NCBI GenBank assembly: GCA_030248215.1
Contig: JASANG010002318.1
Location: 1 to 64,000 of the forward strand
Direction of reading: 5' to 3'
Source of the DNA: Enoplolaimus lenunculus
Lineage: Eukaryota; Nematoda; Enoplea; Enoplida; Thoracostomopsidae
DNA: 64,000 bases
Part shown: piece after piece, positions 33,101 through 43,622 of the stretch
Position numbering within the stretch: the first letter of the stretch is position 1
Layout of the letters: each line of letters starts with the position of its first letter
Program-made: the position numbers and the translations under genes
Notes under the pieces: generated by a model
The model's database searches: none
What the model saw: only the letters and a program-made list of their open reading frames with translations
Told to the model about the DNA's origin: nothing

Positions 33101-36100
33101 GTTTGTGTAATCAGGAAAAGCCTATTTCCCAGAGAGTCAATTTGACTGCCCATTTTTTGGAGTCTACTGATGTAACTAAAACAGGTTGTTTAGCTTAAAT
33201 TCAAGCCAAATCCTTTTAGCACACGATTTAAAAGTGAAAAGTTAACTGTACAACGCTATTTTATAAGTTGAACCTCGGTCCATTTGCATAGTGAATGGAT
33301 TGCCTTGAAGTTTGAAGGATGCCGCACCGTAGAAATCGAACTCATCATCAATTCCGTCAATTCCCCAAACTTTTTGTATTGCCTAAAAAGACTTTTTAAG
33401 ACAACATAAACGGCAGATTTTAGAATAAACATGTGTTGATAGATACTGTGTTGTTTGTTTACAGCATTCAGTTCCGTTTCCGTTAATACGCCACCTGGCG
33501 TTTGCCTCAAAATATCTGTATTCGAAAAATCATTGCATATTTGATGTTCTCAATACATCCTCTTTCCCATTGAAATAATAATTGTCATTAAATTTCATTT
33601 TTTCCGGTCCCAATATCCACTCTTGCAACGGCCCGTGTATAGAACAGGGTCGGATCGTTTTTTGGAGAGGCTGTAACAGAGATAGTTTAAGCTTTAATTT
33701 TTGGCTTAGGCTTAGGAATAGGCTTATACTACTGTTCCGACCCTGCTCTATACATGGGCCCTTGCAACCGAAAAAAAATTATTTTTCAAACAGTTATGCA
33801 ATCTACATCATACCGCGCAGCTTGCAAGGATCAGGCGATGCCATGTTTATCGCTATCTGACCACTAATTAACGTATTATGGTAAAATAATTGTTTGGTAC
33901 TCAAAAAATGGTATGGAATGTTGTCAAATTAGTTATTTAACCGCAACTCGTAAAGTAGTGGTCAAACCGATAAAAATGTTTTCATTCGCCTCAACTTATG
34001 CTAAATATTTTGCCTGGCTTTTTGAAGAAAAAAATTCCCATCATAAAAAGGATTTTGGTACCGAAAATTCAAATGTTTTAAAAATTCGAATTTCAATGTG
34101 AAATGATTATAGGTCCAGGACATGACAAGCTCGGAAATATGCTAAACTTTTCAAAATCCAATCATTTTTGAGAAAACGCCACCTGACGGACACTGAACGG
34201 AAAAGCATTGGGAAATTTTGTTTTCAATGCGTTGTTGTAAGCAATTGTATTCAAATATTAATTTGAAAATTGTTCAACGAATAGTTTTGATAGAAACTTT
34301 TCTGTGTAAAAACGTTTCAGCGTAGCGTATGACAGATATTGGGTACAAATATGTGTTCATAGCTTACCTCTCTTACAATTTGGATAATTTCATATCCGCC
34401 ATGCACAATACGAATAATGTCCGGTGATCGAAAATATAACGCCAAATAACCGAAGCTTGGCAATGAAGGTTCAATCCGTAGGTCCTGGCTATTAGAGCAT
34501 CCCATTAAGTACGAGTCATCTACAAAAATGCATCAAAATTACCGTTCCTTCGTATTAGAGATCATGAGCAATAGACAGTGGCGGATCCAGAAGTTTGCAT
34601 GGGGGGCCACCCCGGCCGTGGCCCCCCCAACAGTATCTCGACAAAAATTGTATAATGTCAATTGCTGTTCTACGCTGTTTATTTCTATATTTTATACACA
34701 ATAGTATAAGCACGCTTTAAGGTTTCGAACTCACCTTTATTTGGCCCTGGAGTGATTTGTGCGCTACAATTAGGGGATAATAGACATTTATGTACTCTAA
34801 CAAGGGTTTAAGGACTCTACCCGCTTACAGACTCTTATTAGGGATACGGACTCCTATTAATTGGGACTCAAAATCGGGACCCCACCTTTATTTGGGTCAC
34901 TACAGTATGGATCAAAAATAAGTTTATTACCTGTGAAATTTTGCCCCCCCCCCATTTTGAGATCCTGGATCCGCCACTGGTATTATGTATGTTCCTAATG
35001 AAAGGATGGCAACTTTAACTAATACAAGTTTGACAGCTTTGCGCACTACACAAAAATTCCTACGCAAATTTTCTATTTATAGAACGAAGAACAACCAATC
35101 ACGTGTAGTTCCTAACAAAATTTTGTGAATATGTGGGGCGTTCCAGCTTTAATATATAGATTTCGTTCAGCAGATTTCTTACTATCTTTGGTCTAACTAA
35201 GAACAAAGTTACACAAGCATATCTATTTAAAACATTCTCAAAACGCGTTGGTTATATTCGAAAAACACCATGTGACAGACTGTAGTTTTGTCAAAATACC
35301 AAGCTAGGGCTATATGATAGGGCTTTTGCAAGGATATGTATAGACGAGATGAATCATTTGCCGAAATTTTGACACAGACAAGAATGACTAAAATAATTGT
35401 TATAGAATAGCTCTGGAATCCACGGGTTGCAAAAAAAAATTTATTTAAGATTTTGCCCTCCAGAAATAAAATCCTAGAAAAGCTTTTGTCACTTGTTATT
35501 CGATGGCTTCAGTTTTCCAAATGTGTTTATTGCGAAAATAGTCAGAAAACATATGTCCAAAACTTTCCTTATGTTGTTTTCTTGCAACACTTGTTAATAG
35601 AGAAAAATATTGTGGTTGATAAAAGCAAACAAATGGACGTTTTTAAGCCAATGGTGAGTGATATAGACATGAACCAGCAGTGGCGAATTCACGATTTTCC
35701 GTGTGGGTAAAATATTTGTTCTGTTGTGTAAAGATTAGTTTTACAGCGTGTTTTTAGCTAATTTTTCGCAAACACATTTTGAGATTCAGATGAACCGTTG
35801 CCATCGCAAAATTTTCAACACGGCAGGTCCAGCTAGAAATATACAGCCCGCGCCGCTCCCCTTGAACCCACCAATGTGTACGAGCAGTACTTTATCACAA
35901 TCGGCGGGTTGCCCAATGTTTGAGAGAGGCCGTTGTTTGAAAATAAATTGATATTCGCGCCTTGAGTATAAAACGTTTTTATGCCGAGAAACGACTACCG
36001 TTTGTGAAATAAAGTGAAACGGATTTATATTAATTTTGAGCTGCAATCGGTTCCAAATCTGCCGGTTTGGGTTCTTTAAATAACCAGCTTCGAGCTGTTT

Positions 36101-36792
36101 TACTGGTTTATAATTCTATCACGCACACTGCCAAAACGGTGAGACAAATTGACTCTCTTCGAAATACGCTCTACGGGACTACACAAACTGAGTCAAATTC
36201 GACTCCGCCAGAGTCAAACGTGCGGCTCAGTGAGTCGAATTTGACTCGGGCGGAGTCGAATTTGACTCAGTTTGTGTAGTCCCGTAGAGCCAAATTCAAA
36301 GAGAGTCAATTTGACTCAACATTTTTTACAGTGCAATCATATGTTATTGTTTAGCAGATGTTGCTATAATAAAGATGCACTAACATAAGTAAATTTTAAG
36401 CTTTAAAAATTGATAAGGCCTATTCCTTCATCAATCCGTCGTAGATTTTCCCGAGTGTTATCCGAATAAATGGAGCACATATACAGCAACCTATTCCTAC
36501 GGCAAGACAAGACACTTCGGGAAGATGTCTTGAAATAGTTTGTTGCCTCAAAAAAAAGAAAAATTTTCAATCCCAATGAATAAAATGAATTTTTTAACTT
36601 GAATACTGGCCCCCGCATTTTTCACTTGACTATTACATGCAAGTCAAAAAATTCCGCAACGTCTGTATGCCCCAGGGTACAACCGGAGATCTGCCTCCGG
36701 CATCGGCTGCGATATTTTCCACCTCCGGTTGCACCCTGGTATAACCTGGTACAATCTTGGACAATGTACACGTCGTAACATATTGATAACCA
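24135..36792 (-). CDS. Unnamed protein built from ~110-residue repeats, 8 phased exons, 5' end uncertain
   Basis: Minus-strand exons, each with GT-AG borders and matching phase, are 36792-36746, 34519-34368, 33382-33274, 31558-31413, 28137-27987, 26664-26454, 25672-25537 and 24980-24135. They add about 595 residues. I do not recognise the family. A repeat of about 110 residues occurs roughly four times: an EF(K/T)LxGNPW block (FKLQGNPF, FTLNGNPW, FKLNGSPW, YKFHANPW), then a basic/hydrophobic helix ending GW (LYQVGW, FYASGW, LENSGW), then SxDxS with a following F/WF strand, then ISxxxxDxLxL(I) (ISISSIDSLQLI, ISLHETDILRLL), then a helix before the next GNPW. The C-terminal 90 residues are low complexity (SGPSQPS, GVGGGRRWK). 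No signal peptide or membrane segment is obvious. Exon 36792-36746 needs a phase-2 upstream exon that I could not fix. The introns hold a fossil LTR element and several MITEs. Confidence 0.7.
25980..26420. mobile_element. Family C MITE (Tc1/mariner-like) in an intron of the repeat-protein gene
   Basis: The ends ctgtattgactcgaataaga and ttcgggtcactacag are inverted and flanked by TA on both sides. It is 441 bp. It lies 34 bp beyond the end of the exon 26664-26454, so it crowds that donor site. Confidence 0.85.
27110..27690. repeat. Intronic repeat patches
   Basis: Bases 27130-27215 hold gaaacggaaacgg blocks ending tgtacaccctgg, like a family D end. Bases 27418-27680 hold short gcaccccctgcacccc and agggggttcaggggg tracts of opposite strand polarity, which look like element debris. 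Confidence 0.4.
28987..30920 (+). mobile_element. Fossil non-autonomous LTR retrotransposon inside an intron
   Basis: Direct repeats at the ends begin TGTGGGAAATAATTCC (left 28987-29239, right 30544-30920, the right one ending CA). Over about 250 shared bases I count roughly nine differences, so the insertion is fairly young. A TATATAA box lies in both copies. The interior, about 1.3 kb, has two neighbouring ORFs (29243-29824 and 29821-30204) but no reverse transcriptase, protease or integrase that I can see. The element is broken, with one or two visible breaks. It runs antisense to the host gene and lies between its exons 31558-31413 and 28137-27987. Family within the LTR order is undetermined. 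Confidence 0.8.
31070..31368. mobile_element. Family A MITE, dimeric, perfect 8-bp target duplication
   Basis: Begins ggcccatgtaaagatcaggg and ends ctgttccatacattggca. The flanks cacaaaat at 31062-31069 and 31369-31376 are identical. An internal copy of the right end (ctgttccttacattggc, about 31242-31258) shows the element is a partial dimer. The middle is a run of TTAGGC-like hexamers. Confidence 0.88.
31642..31831. mobile_element. Family A MITE, subfamily with GGGGCGTCCAGG, perfect target duplication
   Basis: Begins ggctcatgttattttaaggg and ends cccttaaagtaacattggcc. The flanks aaacagat are identical on both sides (31634-31641 and 31832-31839). It is 190 bp with no coding. Confidence 0.92.
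32945..33160. mobile_element. Family B foldback MITE
   Basis: Starts cactgtaaaaaatggggagt and closes with the near-complement agtcaatttgactgcccatt. It is a near-palindrome composed of GAGTC/GACTC blocks. Intronic in the repeat-protein gene. Confidence 0.8.
33630..33760. mobile_element. Family A MITE, short, perfect 8-bp target duplication
   Basis: The ends ggcccgtgtatagaacaggg and ctgctctatacatgggcc are inverted. The flanks cttgcaac at 33622-33629 and 33761-33768 are identical. At 131 bp this is one of the smallest copies and defines the family as hAT-type. Confidence 0.95.
34576..34979. mobile_element. Element with CAGTGGCGGATCC ends containing a family C fragment
   Basis: The ends cagtggcggatccagaag and cctggatccgccactg are inverted. 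Bases 34705-34907 inside are the right part of a family C MITE, ending gggtcactacag before TA, so this is a nested insertion. No target duplication is clear for the outer element. Confidence 0.75.
35000..36060. other. Intron sequence with no supported exon
   Basis: A cagtggcgaattcacgattt block at about 35678 and a gcgggctgtatatt inverted block near 35850 suggest an old element. The plus-strand ORF at 35453-35710 is unsupported. Confidence 0.35.
36125..36333. mobile_element. Family B foldback MITE
   Basis: Starts cactgccaaaacggtgag and ends gactcaacattttttacagtg. It contains ctacgggactacacaaactg and its complement on the opposite arm, giving a hairpin over about 210 bp. Confidence 0.85.
36673..36738. 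mobile_element. Minimal family D MITE abutting a splice donor
   Basis: Only 66 bp: cagggtacaaccggag to cctccggttgcaccctg. The flanks gtatgccc and gtataacc agree at 6 of 8 bases. The second flank overlaps the donor GT (36745-36744, minus strand) of the repeat-gene exon 36792-36746. Confidence 0.8.
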
Positions 36793-36945
36793 CTAAAAGA
36801 CACGCAAGTGAAACAAATTGCAACATATCTACACAAGTTATTGTGAAGATGCCGTCTATGCGCCATTGTCAAAAAATTTCGATCAACAGTGACAGATTTG
36901 TACGAGTGTTGGGGTCAACAAGGGTACAAGATTTGTGACTATCGT

Positions 36946-37578
36946 TCAAAAATGATTGAAAATGCCGCATTTACCAGCTAAATCACACGATTGACTCGTT
37001 GCAGTCAGCGTGACCGCTTCGTCACTGTTTCGGTCGTCGTTTGACACATCATTTGCTGCAACGTTCTCCAGTCGTTTGCTGATCGGCGAATCGCAGTAAC
37101 TATTAGTTTGCATTATATTTTGACCAATTGAACCTGTCGCCGGCGGTGTTGCTCGAAAATTTCGCGTTGGTGATGTACAAGACGAAAAACAAGAAGCACA
37201 AAGGCCGAATGACGTATCCAGTCGCGTGCCTTTGTTTCGTTTACCCTTTGCTATCTGCTGTTTCGACTTCGGGCAGTACGGCTGAAGTCTGCTGGCTGGG
37301 TAGACATTTTCAGGCAGAATGCGATGAGCTGGCACTGGTGAATCGACAAGTTCGACCACTGCTGGTAAATAAAAATAACTGCCTGATGCTGAAATGCTTC
37401 TGGTAACATGACGATCTGGGTCCGGTCGAAAAATCGCAGCATGATCACGCGCATCTTGTTGTGGCGCAACCGCGTTGCATCGGCCCGAACCAGCGGAATT
37501 TCCAATACCGGGAGACGACGTTAAACTAATTGTCGCCAGACTATAATTTGAATTCGAGTCACGATGCAGTTTAATCAT
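36946..37578 (-). CDS. 210-codon ORF, likely coding exon, possibly the N-terminus of the repeat protein
   Basis: An uninterrupted frame from ATG at 37578, in DNA clearly richer in GC than its surroundings. The product is polar and proline/serine rich with a Cys cluster (CASCFSSC). No domain is recognised. A donor-like GGTAAA sits at about 36976 just before the stop and would leave phase 1, which does not match the phase-2 need of exon 36792-36746. So either a small exon is missing between them or this belongs to another transcript. The open frame extends upstream of the ATG to an acceptor-like CAG near 37608. Confidence 0.5.
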   Translation of the reverse strand: MIKLHRDSNSNYSLATISLTSSPGIGNSAGSGRCNAVAPQQDARDHAAIFRPDPDRHVTRSISASGSYFYLPAVVELVDSPVPAHRILPENVYPASRLQPYCPKSKQQIAKGKRNKGTRLDTSFGLCASCFSSCTSPTRNFRATPPATGSIGQNIMQTNSYCDSPISKRLENVAANDVSNDDRNSDEAVTLTATSQSCDLAGKCGIFNHF

Positions 37579-38258
37579 CGCAAAATTGTATACGACGAGC
37601 GTGAACCTGGCTCAATATTGTGCTACAAATACTACCCTATCACCACACGACCGTAGCACTTGATTCAAAAATGACGGGTGCTGCACATGCTTGGGTGCCT
37701 GCGGACCTCGCAAGGGAATCGAGCGACAAGCCAAATACAACTGTAATAAGCTGTAAAGTAGGACCTTAACATGTACTATTTTGTCATAAAATGGTCGTTT
37801 TGTGACTTGAGAAACTTTGATAAGTCAATCGAGTACCTTATGTTCCAGGAACCACAAGTTCACCCAGAAGCTGGTCAAATCATATGTAAAAAGTGTGATA
37901 AATTTTAAGAAGCCAAATCGAAAACAGCGCCGAGTTTAAGACATTCTAGACCAATTGGCAACTAGTGATATAGATGCTACGTTTGAGAAATTCGGACATA
38001 GTCGATAGTAATTACCTACCGTCAATAAATACAGTTTAAGTCGTATTCTTTATAAAAGATTCAAAAAATATCAGAAATGATGTTTAATTATAAAATTAAA
38101 ACAGTGTATGCGAGGCTTGGGTTATTAGTTTACTGTGAGTGAGCTTAAAAAGTTTAAACAATGCTACAGATGTATCCATTGCTGCACGTCCGTAATTTTA
38201 TTGATGGATATGTCAAAGTTTATTCGGCCACTTCTAAAGGCAGAGATATACCAGTGAT

Positions 38259-38471
38259 GGCTCATGTAACGATCAGCGGCGGAACGTTTTGCTGTGGGAC
38301 TGCAATAGAGTAGGCTTAACTTTAAATTAATTTTTTTCTTGGCTTAAGCTTTAGGCTTAGGCTTAGGCTGAGGAATATGCCCGTTCTTACGCCTAGGTTT
38401 AGGTTCAGGCTTAGACTTACGCTTAGGAATATGCTAACAGTACTTTTCCGTCCCTGTTCTTTACACTGGCC
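38259..38471. mobile_element. Family A MITE
   Basis: Starts ggctcatgtaacgatcagcg and ends ccctgttctttacactggcc, with TTAGGC-like repeats and ctgtgggact in between as in other copies. No clear target duplication. Confidence 0.8.
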
Positions 38472-39218
38472 CAAACAGCTAACCAATCAAATGATAAATT
38501 CGCTATTTTTTCTGTTACGCGAATTATTTTTGGTCAGTAGAGTCTCCGTGTGGCAAACGAGACATTTCATTGTCCCCCTTAAAATGTTTGTCTGATTAAG
38601 TGCCTGCTGTTCACAATTAAAATTTACATTTTACAAACTGTTGCTTGCAGGTTGTAAACAGATAGTAACAAGTGAAATTTCTTGCAAACCACATTTAGTG
38701 CTAAGATATCAAAAATTTGCCATTAAACTCAGGCAATTTGTACGCATTCTGTAAGACGCTCCGCCAATCCGATTCGAAACAGGTTGTTCAACATATCACT
38801 ACTATTCAACACCTACGTCCACGAATTTTGTTTATTCTAACAACACTTTAAAACTAACCTTTACCCGTGCATTCCTAAGCTATTCCATCATTAACCATGT
38901 TTAGTGTTTTTGCTTACTTGCCTATGTATTGTAGAGACGCCTTTACTTACATTTTAAGAAACTCTGTGTTGATAATATATTGCGATACCTCATTGGTGCA
39001 TTATAATCAATATATAATTTACGTGCATAATGCATATGCAAATCAAAAATTGAGCGAACAACGATCTAAACACGACCTCGCTGAGGCAAGGTCGCGGAAA
39101 ATACCAGAAACCGCGATAGTGCTCAAGATAACGCAAACGAAAACCGGATGTTAAACTGTAAAAGTTTCCAATTTACCGCGTTTGTAGTCGTACCCATCTG
39201 AATACTCAGCGTATATCA

Positions 39219-40064
39219 AGGGTTGCGCTATACTTTTGTTGACATCCGGCGCCTTCCGTCATTCGTCCGGCGCCGTCCGTCACCCGTCCAGCGCCGTCCG
39301 TCACCCGTCCAGCGCCGTCCGTCACCCGTCCAGCGCCGTCCGTCACCCGTCCAGCGCCGTCCGTCACCCGTCCAGCGCCGTCCGTCACCCGTCCAGCGCC
39401 GTCCGTCACCCGTCCAGCGCCGTCCGTCACCCGTCCAGCGCCGTCCGTCACCCGTCCAGCGCCGTCCGTCACCCGTCCAGCGCCGTCCGTCACCCGTCCA
39501 GCGCCGTCCGTCACCCGTCCAGCGCCGTCCGTCACCCGTCCAGCGCCGTCCGTCACCCGTCCAGCGCCGTCCGTCACCCGTCCAGCGCCGTCCGTCACCC
39601 GTCCAGCGCCGTCCGTCACCCGTCCAGCGCCGTCCGTCACCCGTCCAGCGCCGTCCGTCACCCGTCCAGCGCCGTCCGTCACCCGTCCAGCGCCGTCCGT
39701 CACCCGTCCAGCGCCGTCCGTCACCCGTCCAGCGCCGTCCGTCACCCGTCCAGCGCCGTCCGTCACCCGTCCAGCGCCGTCCGTCACCCGTCCAGCGCCG
39801 TCCGTCACCAGTCCAGCGACGTCCGTCACCCGTCCAGCGACGTCCGTCACCCGTCCAGCGCCGTCCGTCACCCGTCCAGCGCCGTCCGTCACCCGTCCAG
39901 CGCCGTCCGTCACCCGTCCGCCGCCGTCCGTGAGGACGCTTTACGGGTGACGAACTGCGCCGTACGACTTGTGATGGACGGCGCCGAACGACGAGTGACG
40001 GACGGCGCCATAGTGGTGACGCACGATGACGGACGGCGCCGGGAGTCAATTATAGCGCAACCCT
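39219..40064. mobile_element. MITE-like element with AGGGTTGCGCTATA ends enclosing a minisatellite
   Basis: The perfect 14-bp inverted ends agggttgcgctata (39219-39232) and tatagcgcaaccct (40051-40064) bracket the 21-bp array and a non-tandem tail with inverted ggacggcgcc blocks. A related element without the array lies at 42734-42911. Confidence 0.7.
39247..39932. repeat. GC-rich minisatellite, 21-bp unit, about 31 copies
   Basis: The unit cgccgtccgtcacccgtcca (plus one g) repeats with almost no change. A few units near 39810-39840 carry gcgacg for gcgccg. Because 21 is a multiple of three and the unit has no stop, several frames stay open on both strands for over 200 codons. These are artefacts and not genes. 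Confidence 0.97.
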
Positions 40065-40394
40065 AACGGTTAAAATTCCAAAATAATTTTGAACAATTGA
40101 CAACTGTGCCTAATATTTATCGCTAGGGCAAAAATAGTCTTCTAAATAAAACTTCTATGCTGTTTTACAGTTTTTACATGATCAGTTGTACAGAAATTTT
40201 GACTGCATACTTTATAGATTGATCGCAGGATTACCACACCAAATATAAGCAATGCTCTATAGCTTTAAGCGTTTCCAGCAGCGTTCACTATGAAGTTTAG
40301 TGTTTATGAAATGTTAAAAAATGTGCATCAGTTATTTTTTCACTATAATTTTAGTACAGCCGGTGGATATTTGCATGCCTCAATTGTATTAGTA

Positions 40395-40613
40395 CACTGT
40401 AAAAATGGTGAGTCAAATTGACTCTCTCCGAAATAGGCTTTTCTTGACTACACAAACTGAGTCAAATTCGACTCCGCCGAAGTAAAACGTGCGACTCACT
40501 GAGCGATTCATTGAGTTGAATTTGACTCTGGCGGAGTCGATATTTGACTCAGTTTGTGTAGTCAGGAAAAGCCTACTTTGGAGAGTCAATTTGACTCACC
40601 ACTTTTTGCAGTG
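40395..40613. mobile_element. Family B foldback MITE
   Basis: Starts cactgtaaaaatggtgagtc and ends gactcaccactttttgcagtg. The two arms are complementary through ttgactacacaaactgagtc. Confidence 0.87.
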
Positions 40614-41745
40614 CGGAAAAATAAAACAACTTTGAAACTTTATTTGTATGTATAGTTTGCGCTCTGATACCAACCAACGCGCGCTGTTTACCAAATTTTT
40701 GTACATCTAAACTGTAATCACCACACGTAGACACGTCTTGTACCAGCACACCGTACATCAGTTCGGAAATGAACCATACATTTTCCAACTAAAACTTTAT
40801 TCACATCCGCTGGGTTTCGACAGAGTGGCAGAATGTTTCTAAGATCATTGACCTTGTAAAACATAGTTTCGATTTGATATATCATTCCATGCATAAACGG
40901 GTCCGTAGTCACGTGTGGAACGCAGGGGGTTTAGTTATCTACAGGAAAATTTTGGGTCTTAAAATATTTTCAACATTGCTTGTATCAAAAACCCTTGTAT
41001 GCCTCTCCTGAAAGATGTTTAGCCCTCGTGCGACGGACCTGCACAACGCAAAGTTTTTAAGCCTGGTTCTGGCGCGTATCCAGAGGATTGCCAGGGGATA
41101 ACTCAGCCCATTTAAGAGAAAAATATCGATCCAAGACAGGAAAGTTTTAGCCCTATTTGTAAGCGAGTTACTTTTTACTCCATGTCCTTTATAAATTGTG
41201 TTTCCGCCTCCCCAATCTGCTTAGACTGGCTACGAATCTGCCCTTGTTGCCGTTTTGTATGCACTCGATGAAATATTGACCTTTTGCAAAAAAAGTTTCA
41301 ACTTCAATTGTCAGCTTGTTATTCCTCCCGTATGCCCTTCGTAATTTTTTGCCCCCCCCCCCCGCCAACAGGTTGAGCCGACTACGTGTTTGCCCTAGTT
41401 GCTGACTTGTATCTGCTCGGCGTAATATTGACCTTTTGCAAACAGCCGCCGCAATGTATTCCCTATAGAATATATTGCTTGCAATTTAGCATCTGGAAAG
41501 CAACATGAAATACCAGAAGTGCGCAATTTGTGATAAACGTTGTTTTGGTAAATAAAGCGCGAAATGGCAAAAAAGATGCCGCCTTGTTGTGAAAGCAGAA
41601 AATATGTGTCAGAAAATATGTAATTCTTGCTGAAAATAAAGGTGGAAGTTTGTTTCCGCAAAACCGCTATAGGTTTGATGTGCCTAGTAGCATATAAAGC
41701 TGTAGTTACAACCAAGAGTTGATAATGACACTTTGAACATGAGTA

Positions 41746-42172
41746 CTGCAGTGACCCGAATATAAGAGGGGGGTAATAAGAGGGGGTTCCTCATTTTGAG
41801 TCCCAATCAATAGGAGTCCGTATCCTTAATAAGAGTCCGTATGCGAGTAGAGTTCCTAAATCCTAATTAGAGTCCATGAATGTCAATTATACCTAAATGT
41901 AGCGCAAAAATGACTCCAGGATCAAATACTTTGAATCCAAAACTTTATAGCCAAAGCGTACTTAAAGTTTGAAGGTAACATTCCTAAGTATAACCTTGCA
42001 TTATCGCTTAAGCTGTTGAAACAAGAGAAATAAACGTTTAATTAAACAGATAAATTGCATATCAGTAACGAAGGCTGGCGGAACGTGGGTTAAAAATAAA
42101 TAACAGTCCGTAACCCAATAACAAGGGAAGTACATAAATATCAGTCCCCCCTCTTTATTCGGGTCATTACAG
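41746..42172. mobile_element. Family C MITE (Tc1/mariner-like), complete
   Basis: The ends ctgcagtgacccgaatataa and ctttattcgggtcattacag are inverted and flanked by TA. At 427 bp this is one of the two most complete copies in the window. Confidence 0.88.
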
Positions 42173-42460
42173 TATGCAACTTACTAAAATGTGCGTGTTA
42201 TTATAAAATATTTCAGCATGCGTTGAGTTTTGACCAGACTTCCCTCCCCTCCCGGATTTTTGGGCAGGGCATGCGACGGTTTGCAGTAAAGAAAAGAAAC
42301 GGAACAAAGAATTCCCTTACCCCATAACACTTCAAACATACTCCAATAAAGGCGGATTAACGACCAGCCCTACTATTGTGGATATATCTTTCCCTATTAA
42401 TAACACAATACGTTTTTACTATAACAACTGAAAGGCAGCGTATGCGAATAAATCATATAT

Positions 42461-42658
42461 GCTGCAAAAAATGGTGAGTCAAATTGACTCTCTCCGAAAT
42501 AGACTTGCCCTGACTACACAAACTGAGTCAAAATTCGACTCCGCAACAGTCAACATCGATTCACCGAATCGCTCAGTAGAGTCGAATTTGACTCAGTTTG
42601 TGTAGTCAGGAAAGCCTATTTCGGAGAGAGTTAATTTAACGCAAAATTTTTTTCAGTG
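42461..42658. mobile_element. Family B foldback MITE, worn
   Basis: Starts gctgcaaaaaatggtgagtc and ends gcaaaatttttttcagtg, with GAGTC-rich complementary arms. Confidence 0.8.
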
Positions 42659-42733
42659 ATCACTAATTAATTACGTCTGCGGACTTTTACTGGTCAAAGA
42701 AAAGAGCAAGACACAGGCTTGACGCAAGATTAT

Positions 42734-42911
42734 GGGTTGCGCTGTACTCGCCGTGAGCCACCTAACGCCGCCGTGCGGCATAGTGAAACATTTTTGGTCA
42801 AAAATTGCCGAACGCTTCCAAATACAGTTTGCCTATGCTTTTGCTAGAAACGCATAGCGACGTTGCGGTGGCACACATTGTCGTAAGGTACAGTAAAGTA
42901 TAGCTCAACCC
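42734..42911. mobile_element. Short element with GGGTTGCGCTGTAC ends
   Basis: The ends gggttgcgctgtact and agtatagctcaaccc are inverted and match the ends of 39219-40064. It is 178 bp with no array. Confidence 0.6.
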
Positions 42912-43298
42912 TAAGTGATAGCGTGTAAAATGCGAAAAACGAGAATTAATGTTGAATACCAGTCCGCAATCTGCAAATCATTATCGTGTTCGGGCGGTAA
43001 GTCTTTAATTATCACAAAAGACCCTGATATATTTTACCGTACAACCAGGTTCGTAGCCAGTCCAACATTATAGGGGCCCAAAAATTCTACATATCCAGGA
43101 ATTTGGCAGTTAAGGCAACGGAAAGAAATATTGAACCTAAATTCGTGAATTGCTATAATATGGTTACTACACACTTAGCCAGTAAATGGCTATCCACGAT
43201 ATTAAGGTTTCAAGCTATGAAAAATGTCAGACCGTTGAAATTTTATGTGTTTTTAAAGCAAGAGTTCCGAATTTTGAAAAAGTCATAATATTTAAGTA

Positions 43299-43622
43299 TT
43301 GTAGTGACCCGAATAAGAGATGGGAATATTAAGTAATTGTAGCGCATAAATGACTCCAGGACCAATTAATTTGAGTTTGAAACTTTAAAGCTTACTTAAA
43401 TTTTGAAAGTACATTCCTAAGTATAACCTTGCATTATCGCTCAAGCTACACAAGAGAAATAAACGCTTAATCCAACGGATAGTTGCAATGCCGGATATAT
43501 CTGTAACGAAGGGCGGTGGACGGCTGGTTAACAATAAATAACAGTCCGTAACAGAATAACAGAGGGGTACTGTCTGGAGAGGCCAAATAAATATCAGTAG
43601 CCCTCTTATACAAGTCACTACT
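43299..43622. mobile_element. Family C MITE, internally shortened
   Basis: The left end tgtagtgacccgaataagag is followed quickly by the right half of the family C interior. TA flanks both ends. The left-hand interior of longer copies is missing. Confidence 0.75.

Noticed and set aside
39206-40066. Four overlapping 235-276 codon ORFs on both strands
   Set aside because: All are readings of a 21-bp tandem repeat whose unit length is a multiple of three and lacks stops, so they carry no evidence of coding.
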